This document shows, piece by piece, positions 10,506-22,229 of a DNA stretch of 64,000 nucleotides (its first letter is position 1; each line of letters starts with the position of its first letter). Source of the stretch: Epiperipatus broadwayi. Its lineage: Eukaryota > Onychophora > Udeonychophora > Euonychophora > Peripatidae. Under the pieces are notes generated by a model that saw only the letters and a program-made list of their open reading frames with translations, had not been told where the DNA came from and searched no databases. The stretch covers positions 1,127,238 to 1,191,237 of the forward strand of contig JAQFVV010006200.1 of the NCBI GenBank assembly GCA_028023455.1, written 5' to 3'. The position numbers and the translations under genes were made by a program.

Positions 10506-11885
10506 CTAAAGATATTCAATACACAATATAGTACAATATAAAAACACAACTAAATCTATACCACAACTTTCTATTTATTGAATTGCAGGAATCATATTTT
10601 AAAAATAAAAATGTTCTCATAATTAACACATGTAAACCATTATGTTAATCAATTTTGTTAATGTTTTATAAAATCTATTGTTCAAAGTAATCAAAAAAAT
10701 TTTAATAAAAAATTATTGTAATTCTAGTAATTTGAATTAATTATGGAACTATTTGTTATTCAGTTAAGAATATAAAGTGATTATGTTTACAAAACCGTGA
10801 ACTAAAACTACATCGAAATTAATTCATTAATATAAAAAACGGTAACCTCCACCTTAGAAGTTTTCTAATTAGATGAAACATTAGAAATTCAAATGTAATC
10901 CAAGATCTACATGAAAACAATCCAAGATTAAAAAAGTTATCTTTACCTGAGAATCTCAACTTGATTAATTTTGAAATGTAACTGCTTAGTTATTTAATTA
11001 AATTTATATTTGCTATAAAACGACAAGTTGATTCATCTATTTTGTGCAGTTTTAGATGCTAATTGCTTTATAATTTCAATATGGTAATAATTTAGAAAGA
11101 TTAATGACTGTTGTTTTATGTTTTCTAATGTGTTTCGTAAGAATAAATTGATGATAATTTTTCAAAATAGAAAAAAACATTATTACTTTTAACAAATAAA
11201 TAAACTTATAAAATAAGATTGACTTTTTTTTATGTAGACATGCACCAAACACGAAACTAGATACAGAATGGCCATATTTAAATTATTTATATTCAATCCT
11301 ATCTGCAGAGACATCTAGTGATGGACACTAATAGAAATTCTTTTCTAAGCTAAAATGATTTATCTAAAAAGTAAAAAAAAAACAGTTCCAGAAGTTACTG
11401 TTACAGAAATATTTGTTGCAAATGATGAAAAAAAGCAACAACTATGATACAACTGCTGGATATGAAAGGTTGATACAAAATCATGAAATGTTTCAGGTTG
11501 TCACTAAAGGAATAAAATCAGATGGCCATTCCCTTATTTCATTATCCTTTATTTGGAACCTGTTATTATCAAAAGAATTGAACTTCTGGTGATATCCTTC
11601 AAAAATTTCAACTACTGAAATAATTGTGAAGTAATGCCATAAGCCCCACATAAGAAGAATTATTCAGTGTAGATAAGCTTAAGTGTGGAAACAAATTTCA
11701 TAAAAGGATTAAAAATACCTTCATTAGCAATGACATATTATTATTGCTATTACAAAGAATCAGAAAATAATGGAACACAGCAATGGAAAATACTACTGCT
11801 ATGTATTAGTTGCTCTGTATTGCTTAAAATAACATATTTGAAATTAAACATTAAAATTGCTCAAACTATAATCTTTCCTTTAATT
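10506..11885. other. AT-rich spacer, no gene seen
   Basis: About 1.4 kb of AT-rich sequence. Short frames exist (for example near 11685-11891 on the plus strand), but none shows a recognisable domain or coding bias. No TIR, tRNA box or RT motif seen. Confidence 0.5.
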
Positions 11886-11896
11886 ACATAATGTTT

Positions 11897-12004
11897 CGTC
11901 AAGAGTTGTTAGCTGAGAGGTCAGCACAGCCACCTTGCAAGCAAGCAGTTGGTTGCGGGTTCGCCTCCCAGTTGATGCTATGACATATGGGGAAAAAAAC
12001 AACA
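11897..12004 (+). mobile_element. tRNA-derived SINE with 11-bp TSD
   Basis: The duplication ACATAATGTTT is at 11886-11896 and 12005-12015, exactly flanking a 108-bp insert. Inside, TTAGCTGAGAGGTCAGCACA is the A-box region, CCTTGCAAGC is an anticodon-arm-like block and GGGTTCGCCTCCC is a B box. The insert ends in GGGGAAAAAAACAAC, the A-rich tail expected of LINE-dependent retroposition. The CTTGCAA loop would give a TGC (Ala-like) anticodon, which I treat as tentative. A second copy is at 21521-21630. Confidence 0.88.
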
Positions 12005-12015
12005 ACATAATGTTT

Positions 12016-14525
12016 GGGATTTTGATATTTACTTCTAAAAACATCATGAATAGAAAGGAAAACAAACAACAAAATAATCAATAAATGTTCTGCAGAGTTT
12101 TGTGCAGTGATAAAGTATAAACTTTAGTACTTCAGGTCCAATGATCTTGGCTGCAGTGGAGTCATTTTTAGTGTTCAAACTCCTTATAAACTCCAAACCA
12201 ATGAATCATTTGGTTATGTGTTAATTTTATTTACTATATTAAATCTAAATATTTAATTCAAAAATGATTGGTTGAAATTACCATATTTTCATAATATCAT
12301 GAATTTTATTTGAAAAGTTAATAGAGATCATTTAAAGGCTGGTAACAAACAATAAGAGTGATCAAAAATAATTTAAATGAAATCCATCACCATAACAATA
12401 AATATACTTTTAAGTAGCCCAAGAACCTAAAAAATGATAGATTATGTGAACACTAGAATATAACATTTAGTGGACAGCATCTAAAAATAATAACTGAAAG
12501 ATAAGTAAAAAAAAAAGATTGTAAAAAAATATCAAAAAATTAAAATTAAAAGATAAATGATTAAGCACATTTTTTTCTTAAAAATAATATGAATCAATAA
12601 GATAAGATATATAATACATTTAACATGGAAAAACAGTTCTTTTTTGGAAGATTTGATATGTAATTGAAGAAAAAGAGAAAGTACATAAAATTGATACATA
12701 AGATTAAAAACACATAATTATTGAAAAGAGTGAATAAAAAAGATTAAAATAGGAAAAGAAATTCATATGGTTATATATAATTCTTTTGAAAATATATATA
12801 TATTTGACAGATATATGAGCTCGTAAAACAAAATGACAAAAAGAAATGTAAAAAAGATAGTTATTTTTATTATAGTAGAGTGAGGAAAGAATGATAAAAA
12901 TATATATGATTATGAGTAATGTTAGATACAGAAATGGTAGATGGATTAAATATTTAGAAAAAAAAAACATATTCTTAAATTAAAACATGAAAAAAAAAAA
13001 GAATACTAAAGTCAATAGGTTATCTGATAAGGTAGAACATATGTACTTATTTTAAAAAATGAGTGGGAGTATCAAATAAAGTAGCTTGAATGAACGTAGG
13101 AAGTAGAAATAAAATAGCTACAATGAAAATATTTAAGATGAATTTTACTTCAATGATAGATAAAAATATATGGGATCCTGCTTAGATCTGTAAGCAAATC
13201 TTATTTCAATGTCTATAGAAGTATAATAAATATGCTAATGAAATTACATGCAAACCAATCAGCAGCAGTAAATATTTTAAATGTAGTTCAAATATTTCAA
13301 TAATAATTAAAAAGAATTCACAGTCAACAACAGGAAATATTACAGCTCTGAAATAAATAATTGAGGAATATCTATTAATAATTATAAGATTAATTAACTT
13401 AACATAAAACTTTCTGTTAAAAACATCTCTATTGTGTGTAAGTTTCTATAATGTAATCTGTGTAAACTTTAATACATGTCTTAAACTTATTAACTTTTTG
13501 GATATGTAATTATAGTATTTGTTATTTATTATAATTTTAATATATTAAATTTGCATATCATTTTAATTTTGTTTCGATAATAATATAAAATTTTAATGTA
13601 CATATATGAGGAGTAAATTCTTTACCATTTAAACAAATATATTATTAGAGTTTAAAAAAAACATGCACAAACAATTTGGCATAAGTGTTATAGAGTTAAA
13701 TTTCTAGAGGTGAACTTAAGGCAATCTTGAATAAATTATTTAAGATCATTAGAGAATATGAATGTTTTAAATTTGAATGATTATTCAAATTTAAATGAAT
13801 AACTGTTGAATACTTGTAATAACTTATCATAATCTTATTACATGTAATTGTTTATTTAGAAAGATGTGGAGTTGAGAGTGTGCATATTTATAATATTTAT
13901 ATAAAATTGGTATTATTAATAGGCATGTAAATGTTTATATTATTCTAAGTTTGAAGTTATATTAGATGTACATTGTTTATCTTGAATATATAAAAAATGC
14001 AGATGTGGAATTCCTGTTGATTTGTACTGTCATTATAATGTATGCTTGCAAATGTGAATTCTTGCTTTATGTAGATTAATGATATTTATATGTTTTGACA
14101 ATTCTGACATTGCAGGAGAGATTCTGCATATAATGACTTGTTCATTACTTCTTAATCTGTATTTGTATAAGAATGTTTATGGGCATATATATTTATGCAT
14201 GCATTTGAAGACAGACAAATGGATTGTTATTATGGAATAATGATATTAAATATCTTAACTTTCATCTATCTAATTATATTTAAATACTATCATTTGTATT
14301 GGTATATTACACATGTATATATAGTCCTTGTTTTTTCATATTGAACTTGAATGAATAATAATAAAAAGTTCTAGTGTTATTGTTAGTAATAAATTTATTT
14401 TACTAAAATTAACATTTAATATGAAAGAATATTTTGGTTATAAATTTTAAACTTTGTCTAAATGTGTCATTGTCATGTTTAGATATCCTAATTAAATGAT
14501 TTGTGCACACTCATGTCACTTGATA
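12016..14525. other. AT-rich spacer, no gene seen
   Basis: About 2.5 kb, very AT-rich, with short frames only. Purine-rich stretches at 12480-13100 could be remains of an old element, but I recognise no RT, transposase or tRNA motif. Confidence 0.5.
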
Positions 14526-14533
14526 CATTAAAG

Positions 14534-17352
14534 CAGCATTTATTAAACTGTGGGTTGTGACCCTGAATGGGGTCATGAAGCAAAAAGTTGGGGTTGCAAA
14601 AATTTAATTCAGATACATGAATTTAAAGAAATATTAGTTGCAATCTTTTCATTATCTTTAATTTAATATATTACGTTTTCTGTACAGCACAATTATAAAA
14701 TCGTAATAATGGCCAAATTGAGCAGTAAATTATATTTACATAGTGAAAAATAACACTAAATGCATCATATCAGTGGTGTCGCATTGCAATTTCAGCATAT
14801 AAGTTATTTCAGAATCAAAATATATGCTGCAGTGTCGAGAATATGGTTGGCACCACTGTGATTATGTAATACATTTCGGTCAAGTTATTTGTTTTGGATT
14901 CATTTCAACAAGTGTCCACATTGCAAGAACAATACAATATTGTATTTTACTGTTTTACTTGACTAAGGTTAGTATTTATTTGAATAAATGTTATAAAAAA
15001 TTATTTTTTATTTGAAACTTACTGTCATTTATTTATTAACAAGTAAAATATATTCCTATTTTTTAAACTTAACAGGCACTTTAAAATTGATTTATTGATA
15101 TTTTTTTTAATATTAAAAAATCAAACATACAGGGATATTAAAAAATAGAACATATGGGAGTAAATATGCTTCATATAATTAAACAAAAAACATGACTGCC
15201 ACTTGGTGTCTCTGAAAACTAATAAGTACTGTTATTTTATTTATATTTTAGGATAAAAATACTTTTTACCCATGGATAAATGATTGAACTTGAATACCAA
15301 AGGTAATGATGCAGATGGCAATGCTATAAAGTCTCTTCAAGCAAGATCTTGTAATCAGAAAGAGGCATGTAAGATGCGAAAAAGAAAATATGATGAGACA
15401 TTTCTCCAATTTTGCTTACTTTCAACAACTGTGATAGTAATGAACAACCTCTTTGTTTAATTTGCAATAATGTTTTGTCTATGGAAAATATGAAACAATC
15501 TAAATTAAAAAGACATTTTGAATCCAAGCATCCTTCATATGTCAATAAATCAAAAGAATATTTCAAATGACTGTTAAAAACTTTAAATAAAGAAAAACAA
15601 TATTTTGAGAAATTTATAACTGTTAATGAAAAATATTTACTCACATCATATGAAGTTTCATATCTGATTGCTAAAAATAAAAAGCCATACACCATTGGAG
15701 AAGATCTTATATTACCTGCTGCTATTAAAATGGTAGAAATACTTCACAGAAGTAAATATGGTGATGAAATTCGGAAAATTCCTTTGTCAAATGACACTGT
15801 CACTAATAGAATTTCTGAAATTAGCAATGACCAATTTGAGCAACTTATTACTAGACTTAAAGAAAGCCCAATATTTACAATTCAGTTGGACAAAACAACT
15901 GATATTTCAAAAATAGCTCAATTATTAGTATATGTCAGATACATTTATAAAGAAAACATTGAGGAAGAATTGTTATTTTGTCATTCTTTGGAAGAACATA
16001 CAAGAGGGGAAGACATATATAATAAAGTAGACAAATTTTTTAAAACTGAAGGTTTAGAATGGAAAAATTGCTTTGGAGTATGCACAGATGGTGCAAAAGC
16101 AATGACTGGTGAAAATATTGGTTTTAAATCATTTGTTAAAGCTTCTGATAATAATCATGTAACTTTTACACACTGCCTGATCCATCAAGAGGCCCTTGCA
16201 GCAAAAAAATTAGCAATGGAATTGAATGATGTGCTTCAGGATGCTGTCAAAATTATAAACTTTATTAAAAGCCATGCCCTTAACAGCTGTTTATTTTCAA
16301 ATCTTTGTAAAGACATGGACTCTGAATACAAAAATTTATTATTACATGCAGAAGTAAGATGGATGTCAAGAGGGTGAAGTTTAAGAAGATTATTGTTATT
16401 AAAAGAAGAAATTATTGTATTTTTAACCGAACAAAAATCTGATCTTGCTGCTCTTTTTCAAAATGACTTATGGCTATCAAAGCTGTGCTATTTGTCTGAT
16501 ATTTTTGAGAAGCTAAATGATCTTAACTTGTCTCTTCAAGGAAAAAATAGCAATATTTTTACTTCGAATGATAAAATTGAAGGTTTTATTAAAAAGATCA
16601 ACATTTGGAAGAATAGGGTGGAAAATGATTCATTGGAAATGTTTTCGACTATCAACAATTTTATAATTGAAAAAAATAATTGTAAAACTTTAATTGCAAA
16701 AATTATTATAGATCACTTAAAAACCCTAGAAACACAGTTTTGCAAATACTTTATATCGAATTTAGATTTCAAAAAGTTATCTTGGATTCAAAGACCATTT
16801 TTGATTGACATTAATGAGATTAATCACCTGCCATATAAAGCCCAAGAGGAATTTGCTGAGCTATCGAGTGACTCAAACTTAAAACTTGACTTTCCACAAA
16901 AATCCTTGACTGAATTCTGGATCGGAGCTAGGACTGAATTTCCCACAATTTCTGAAATGGCATTAAATGTTCTTCTGCCATTCAGCACCACATACTTATG
17001 TGAAATGACTTTTTCAGCTTTAATGTATATTAAATCCAAATATCGTTCAATGCTGAAAAATGTTGAAGATGCTTTATGTCCAGCAGTATTAAATATTTCA
17101 CCAAGATTTAATTTGTTATGCAGCAAAAAACAAGCACATCTGTCTCATTAAACGTGATTTTCTTTCATTAATTTTTGTATACTTAAAACAAATCCTAAAA
17201 CTTCTTATTTTCATATGTATATTGTTTACCAAAAAATAAATCATTTATAGGAATATTTACTTCTATATCTATTTTATATTTAATATCTGAGATCGCGAAA
17301 AAATCTCGATAATAAAAAGATGTCATGAATGAAAAAAGTTTAAGAAGCGCTG
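14534..17352 (+). mobile_element. hAT transposon (Charlie/ZBED type) with TIRs and 8-bp TSD
   Basis: CATTAAAG occurs at 14526-14533 and 17353-17360, a perfect 8-bp TSD as expected for hAT. The left end begins CAGCATTTATTAAACTGTGG and continues GTTGTGACCC, typical of Charlie/ZBED-type ends. The right end, read inwards, begins CAGCGCTTCTTAAACTTTTT. The first 15 or so bases of each end match imperfectly. The 2819-bp element contains a transposase pseudogene in the same orientation. Confidence 0.93.
15374..17151 (+). pseudogene. ZBED5/SCAND3-like hAT transposase, disrupted
   Basis: The family binds its transposon ends through an N-terminal BED zinc finger and cuts DNA with a DDE RNase H-fold. 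The start at 15374 gives MRKRKYDETFLQF, the usual N terminus. A one-base frameshift near 15405 is needed to reach the BED finger (CLICNNVLS...LKRHFESKH, two Cys and two His). A TGA at 15568 interrupts EYF(K), and a second TGA at 16375 follows RWMSRG. Between and after these the frame is constant: LDKTTD (first catalytic Asp, codon near 15889), CTDGAKAMTG (second Asp, near 16087), THCLIHQEAL, and the hAT C-terminal block with FWIGARTEFPTISEMALNVL and CEMTFSAL. The conserved LDE here reads LDK. The lesions leave two long open stretches, 15730-16377 and 16393-17151. Not active as it stands. Confidence 0.92.
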
Positions 17353-17360
17353 CATTAAAG

Positions 17361-17869
17361 TATAAACTATATTATAGATTTCAAATAAGATTAAGTAATA
17401 TTGACATTCCCTACCTTCGAATTTTTCAGACGCTTATTCATAAGGTTACAGCCTTAGTAAATATTACTTAATATAATAATGTGCGTTTAATAAAATTTAT
17501 AATTACAACTTTAATTAATAATTATAAAATTTGATGTTGTAATTTGTATAATTTTCTGGGTATATTTTTAATGATTTTGGCTTCCTATTGTGTGCTGGGT
17601 ATTTGTAGGTATTGTTGTTAATTATTAATAAGTAAGTTATTGTAACTTTAGCACTACAATCTATTTTTTTGGTTGTTAGTTTATTATTTTGTTTGTGTGT
17701 TGTTTAATATTTTATATTTTATAGTTACTTTATTGTTGTATAATTCATTCATAAGAAAAATATATTGACAGTGTTTTCACACTTTCATTACTCACATTTC
17801 TGACCATTGCAATATATATATAATATTTAAATACATGTATATTGACTATACTAAACTTAATGTAATTAG
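17361..17869. other. AT-rich spacer
   Basis: No recognisable gene or repeat. Several T-rich runs. Confidence 0.5.
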
Positions 17870-18060
17870 AAGAGACTTGAACTCAGACTTTTGAGCTCAT
17901 TATAACTATCTTCTCCACCTTATACAACCAACACACATGACCACACATGTGAAAAAGACAAATGATCACCAATAGACATATTTCATGCTGAACCAGCACA
18001 CATCAGCTGGTCTAAATCACCATCTCCCACACACATATATATAATCAGTGCTCAGTTTAC
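17870..18060 (-). mobile_element. SINE family C, minus-strand copy
   Basis: GAGACTTGAACTCAGACTTTTG ends in the complement of a B-box-like block, followed by CATGACCACACATGTGAAAA, GATCACCAATAGACATA and TTCATGCTGAACCAGCACAC. The last three blocks recur at 28840-29020. The tRNA-like head is paired with an inverted copy at 18200-18305. Confidence 0.55.
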
Positions 18061-18199
18061 ATTAAAATAGCAAATCTTCAACCTTTAATGAACAAGCTTC
18101 AATCTTCTCCATCCTCCAACTCTTCAGCCATCCATATCATTGAGGATGGAATGCTCAAAGCCCTTGTTGATTTCAATATTATCATACCCATGTTGATTT

Positions 18200-18305
18200 T
18201 TTGTCACTCTGACACCTCACATGTGTGTGGTCATGGGTGTCAGTAGTATAAGATAGAGTGTCTGGTTGTGGGGATCTTAAAAGACTGAGTTCAAATCCCT
18301 TTAAT
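18200..18305 (+). mobile_element. SINE family C, inverted partial copy
   Basis: CACATGTGTGTGGTCATGGG, AGTATAAGATAGAGTGTCTG (A-box-like) and GAGTTCAAATCCCT (B-box-like) form the plus-strand tRNA-like head. The reverse complement of this block appears at 17875-17965. An (AT)n run follows at 18303. Confidence 0.6.
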
Positions 18306-19148
18306 ATATATATATATATATCATTGCAGGCATTCCTATAAAGAAAATGGTGCATTTTTTTAATTAAAGAAAAAAAATGTAACCAAGAGAAGATAAGGAT
18401 TATGCTCACTTATATATTAAATCTATTTTCATATTACATATTATATGAACTAAATAATAATTAACTAACAAAAACTAATCACTATTTTCTTCAATTTCCT
18501 AATCTATAAACTCAAATTTTTCTTGATTTTAGCTAATTTAACATTGTGAATAGCTGTTTTTCATATGTGTTATAAGATAACAGGCTATTTGCACATGTAC
18601 ACTTATTTGGATTAATTAATAAATTATTTCTCATTATTAAAAAATAATATTATTACTTTTCTATTTTCAATAGATTTTGTAAATATCAGTTATTTAAATG
18701 AAATACTTTCATTTTTTTTTTTTACTAAAACATTTATATCTTTTTAAAATATCATAGAAAAATTAAATTTCAAATGTTGCATTTCTAATTAATAGAAGAA
18801 AGAAAGTTTGGGATTGGTTGATATATCAAGACTGTTCTGGAAGTAAAGAAAGATCTCTACATTCTACTTTTAGAAGAAAAAAAAGATATAGAAAAGTTCA
18901 GTTTTTAAAAAAGTACTACTAGAAGTAAAACAATAAATTGAAGTCTTACTTTTAAAACCTTTGCTTTTAAAACCCAATAAGTTAATAATATTAGTAATAT
19001 TTGAAATGCAGTTCTAATTAAAACAAAATCTAGATAATATAAATAAAAAAATTGTATCAAATTTTTATATGGACTGTACACTAAAAAGAAATAAAATAAT
19101 GGTTTCATCAATCATAATTGAACTTTTTGGACTTAACTTGAAATAAAT
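18306..19148. other. AT-rich spacer
   Basis: (AT)n at 18303-18320 and AT-rich sequence. No gene seen. Confidence 0.5.
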
Positions 19149-19233
19149 GCATGAGGGGGGATCCAGAAATTAGTTAAGTCAATCTTGCTATAAAAAATAG
19201 AGATTGATTTAATTAATTTCTGGACCCTCATGC
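19149..19233. mobile_element. short hairpin element
   Basis: GCATGAGGGGGGATCCAGAA at the left and its inverse TTCTGGACCCTCATGC at the right, with GTTAAGTCAATC / GATTGATTTAAT continuing the pairing. The loop is about 17 bp. No TSD identified. Confidence 0.65.
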
Positions 19234-19461
19234 TTTTACTTCACATTAAATGTAAAAACTTCAATTGTAGTTGAAAAACAATTATTTTATTTCTCTTTAT
19301 TGCACAGTCAATAAAAGCATTTAATTAAAAAAAATTATTGCTATTATTTTTAAGTTTTTAGTATTGGCACAGCAAAAGAAAATGTAAAACTATATTGTAA
19401 TTTAAATTAACTAGACATTTACAGTTGATATATATTATATTTAATGTTTTCACGGTTATAT

Positions 19462-19675
19462 GATGTAGATAAAAAATATTTTTGGGTACAAACCATGTAT
19501 TATTTTGTATTACAATCAATATTTCGATGGACTAGCAACCACCATTATCAAGGTTAACTTTTGAAAGTAAAAAAAAAGTTAATCTTGATAATGGCAGTTG
19601 TTAGTCCATCAAAATATCGGATTGCCATACAAAATAATATACGGTTTGTACCCAAAAATATTTTTTATCTACATA
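19462..19675. mobile_element. hairpin element with ~95-bp arms
   Basis: GTAGATAAAAAATATTTTTG GGTACAAACC at the left is inverted at the right as GGTTTGTACCCAAAAATA TTTTTTATCTAC. The inner parts TCGATGGACTAGCAACCACC and TTATCAAGGTTAACTT also pair with the right arm. The hinge is at about 19560-19570. No coding content. Typical of a foldback MITE. Confidence 0.8.
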
Positions 19676-19886
19676 TATATATATATATCATTAGATATTC
19701 ATGCTATAATTTAAAATGTATATATCCATTATGTATATATCACATTTGGTATATGTGTATAATAATATATATATATATTGTAAAAAAACTTCACTTAATA
19801 TATAATTTTACATTAGATCAATATTACACATATGGTGTATATAAGTCATTAAATATTTCTGCAATAAGTTAATGTACCTATTATAT

Positions 19887-20182
19887 TTAGTATGTGTACA
19901 TAATTATATATGCATAATAAATCAGTAACTGAGTTTCCTATTTAAAATTGTTTGATAGTTTTTATTTTAATTTTAAAACAATTGTTTTAAAAAATAAAGC
20001 TAAAGAAGAAAATTATAGGGAGTTTTTTTTCTTCAGCTTTTCACAATTGTTTTAATAATGCAACTTTTCTACTTTAACTTTTTTTGTTTTAAAGTTAAAA
20101 TAAAAGCTATCAAACAATTTTAAATAGAAAACTTAGTTACTGATTTATTAATACATATATAATTATGTACACATACCAAATA
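19887..20182. mobile_element. inverted-repeat element with ~85-bp arms
   Basis: TTAGTATGTGTACATAATTA, AAATCAGTAACTGAGTTTCC and TATTTAAAATTGTTTGATAG at the left are repeated inverted at 20095-20182 (CTATCAAACAATTTTAAATA, TTAGTTACTGATTTATTAAT, TAATTATGTACACATACCAA). The middle is about 120 bp. No open frame. Confidence 0.8.
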
Positions 20183-21269
20183 TGATATATACATTAAGAA
20201 TATAAAATAGTTAAAATGTTATTAAATTTAAAAAAAAAACATTTATACTGTCCTCTAAAAATAATTACTTAAAACAAATCAAAGTTCTAAGAATAAATGT
20301 TAACTGTGATATGTGAAGTTATTGCATATTTTTAATATTTTCCCACAATCTGTTCCATATTTCTTAAACTAGTTGACATATTGGAAAGATAAGTATTTCA
20401 AATGGATTAGGCTGATATAACATAGTTATATATTAATTTTCAAGCAATTCTATTAAATTTAAATGTATTAAACTTCGATTTTAAAATTTTAGTCTAACTT
20501 GAAAAGGATCAAAAATTAAGAAACAAACCAATTTTCCATCTTTAATAAAATCATTTAAAAATAAATTCATTTTTATCATTTTACAAAGAAAATGTCATTA
20601 AAAATTATCATATGTGGAATAAATACTTATTTCAAAAGCAGATCTGAGCAATGAAAAATTATACATTCAGCAAATAAGTGCAAAAGTGGATAATGAACTT
20701 TCTTATAATGCTTTTAAAATATGAGAAATTCCAATACAATATAATTACTTTACTGCTGTTTATTTAAAAAGAAAAAAAAGTTAGTCCATCATGTTTGGAA
20801 TAAAATATTCAAACTAGCTATACACCAGTCTTCATTAAAATAAAAGTGAAATAAATCATAAAAATTTATACTTGAATACATTGGAAATAAATAAAATTAA
20901 TGAAAACTTAAAGATACTTCTGGTGAAATTTTTCCAAATAATATTTCAACTTAAAAATTGCATAAATAGAAGCATAAAAATAATCTTAATTAAGTGTTGC
21001 CTACTTCAAAAAATCTTGATGAACATTTTAAAGAAGTTATTAATAAATTTTAAAAAAATCATTAAAAAATAAACTATAGTCTTGCATTTTAACAAGAAGA
21101 ACATTTCAATATTTTTGTATATCATTTTGTTTAATAAATCTGTAGTGAAAAGAATAATTGTATTTACATTTGCATTATTGTAAAAAATAATAATACAATA
21201 TATTCGGTAATTAATATTTTTTATTATTTACATTTTTATATATGTAAAAGAGGAAGATTGAGTCCAAGA
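20183..21269. other. AT-rich spacer, no gene seen
   Basis: About 1.1 kb of AT-rich sequence with short lysine/isoleucine-rich frames that only reflect base composition. Confidence 0.5.
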
Positions 21270-21424
21270 GTTAAATGTTGAAATTGTATGTATACAATAG
21301 TCTAAGTTTAATTCAATTAATATATCTTTAAATTAATAATTTAGAGTTAAATATTGAAATTGTATGTATATGATAGTCTAAGTTAAATTCTAATTAATAT
21401 ATCTTTAAATTAATAATTTATATA
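21270..21424. repeat. tandem duplication of a ~77-bp unit
   Basis: GTTAAATGTTGAAATTGTAT ... ATATCTTTAAATTAATAATTTA at 21270-21346 is followed directly by a near-identical copy at 21347-21424. Confidence 0.85.
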
Positions 21425-21520
21425 AATACATAAGCTATAAATTTTTGTGATTATTTTATTTACTTGTATTATGAAGGAATAAAATAATTGATATCACATT
21501 ATGATTATTATTAGTATCAG

Positions 21521-21630
21521 TTTTGATAGCTGAGAGGTCAGTGCACCTGCCTTGCAAGCAATTGCTTGCAGACAGTTGTTGCAGGTTCACTTCCCAGCCG
21601 ATGCTTTGATATATGGAAAAAAAAAGTTTG
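21521..21630 (+). mobile_element. tRNA-derived SINE, second copy of the 11.9-kb family
   Basis: TGATAGCTGAGAGGTCAGTG (A box), CCTGCCTTGCAAGCAATTGC and GCAGGTTCACTTCCCAGCCG (B box), then TTTGATATATGGAAAAAAAA. It is the same order as at 11897-12004, with an extra direct duplication of the TTGCAAGCA/TTGCTTGCA block. The TSD is unclear. Confidence 0.8.
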
Positions 21631-22229
21631 AATATCACTGTTATGTAAGGTCCATTCCTGGAAATTGCAATTAGAGAATTATTTTCATCACTTAATTGTT
21701 ATTTTTCCTAATCCATTGAATTAATCTTCCATTGCATTTAAATATAAATTTATGCCTAAACCGGTTTCTCTTTTTATCACATGCTTGTGCTATAAAATAA
21801 CTTTCTAAATTTTCATGATCCAGATATTTAGTTTTTACATCGAAATTATATTTCATTCATGACATTAGCAAATATTGCTTACTAATTGAATGCATTAAGG
21901 ATACATTTTTAACTGGGAAGGCTTAGAATCAATATGATTTAAATAAACTATACTGCCCCAACTTTCATGCTTAAAAAAAATTAATAGAATGTTATAGCAA
22001 TATGTTGTCAAGGCAACATTGCAATTATGATGTAAATGTCTGGAATAATATTGTTCACATATAATAACAAATTTACTGTTAAGAAATAACATTATTATCA
22101 ACATCATCATCATCATTATTATTATTTATTATTATTGATTTATATCACCCATCTATTGAATTTATTGTTAAAATAAATTATTTTAAGTGGCATGTTCCTT
22201 TAAATATTAAAAGCTGTTATAAAAAGGGG
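21631..22229. other. AT-rich spacer
   Basis: Short (CAT)n/(ATT)n run at 22098-22140. No gene seen. Confidence 0.5.

Noticed and set aside
12704-12970. Hydrophobic minus-strand frame that looks like membrane segments
   Set aside because: Phe/Leu/Ile/Tyr richness follows from AT-rich composition; no topology or family signal.
15324-15695. Minus-strand frame of 123 residues
   Set aside because: It lies opposite the BED-finger region of the hAT transposase and has no domain of its own.
16824-17126. Minus-strand frame of 100 residues
   Set aside because: It is the complement of the conserved hAT C terminus, whose plus-strand reading is clearly real.
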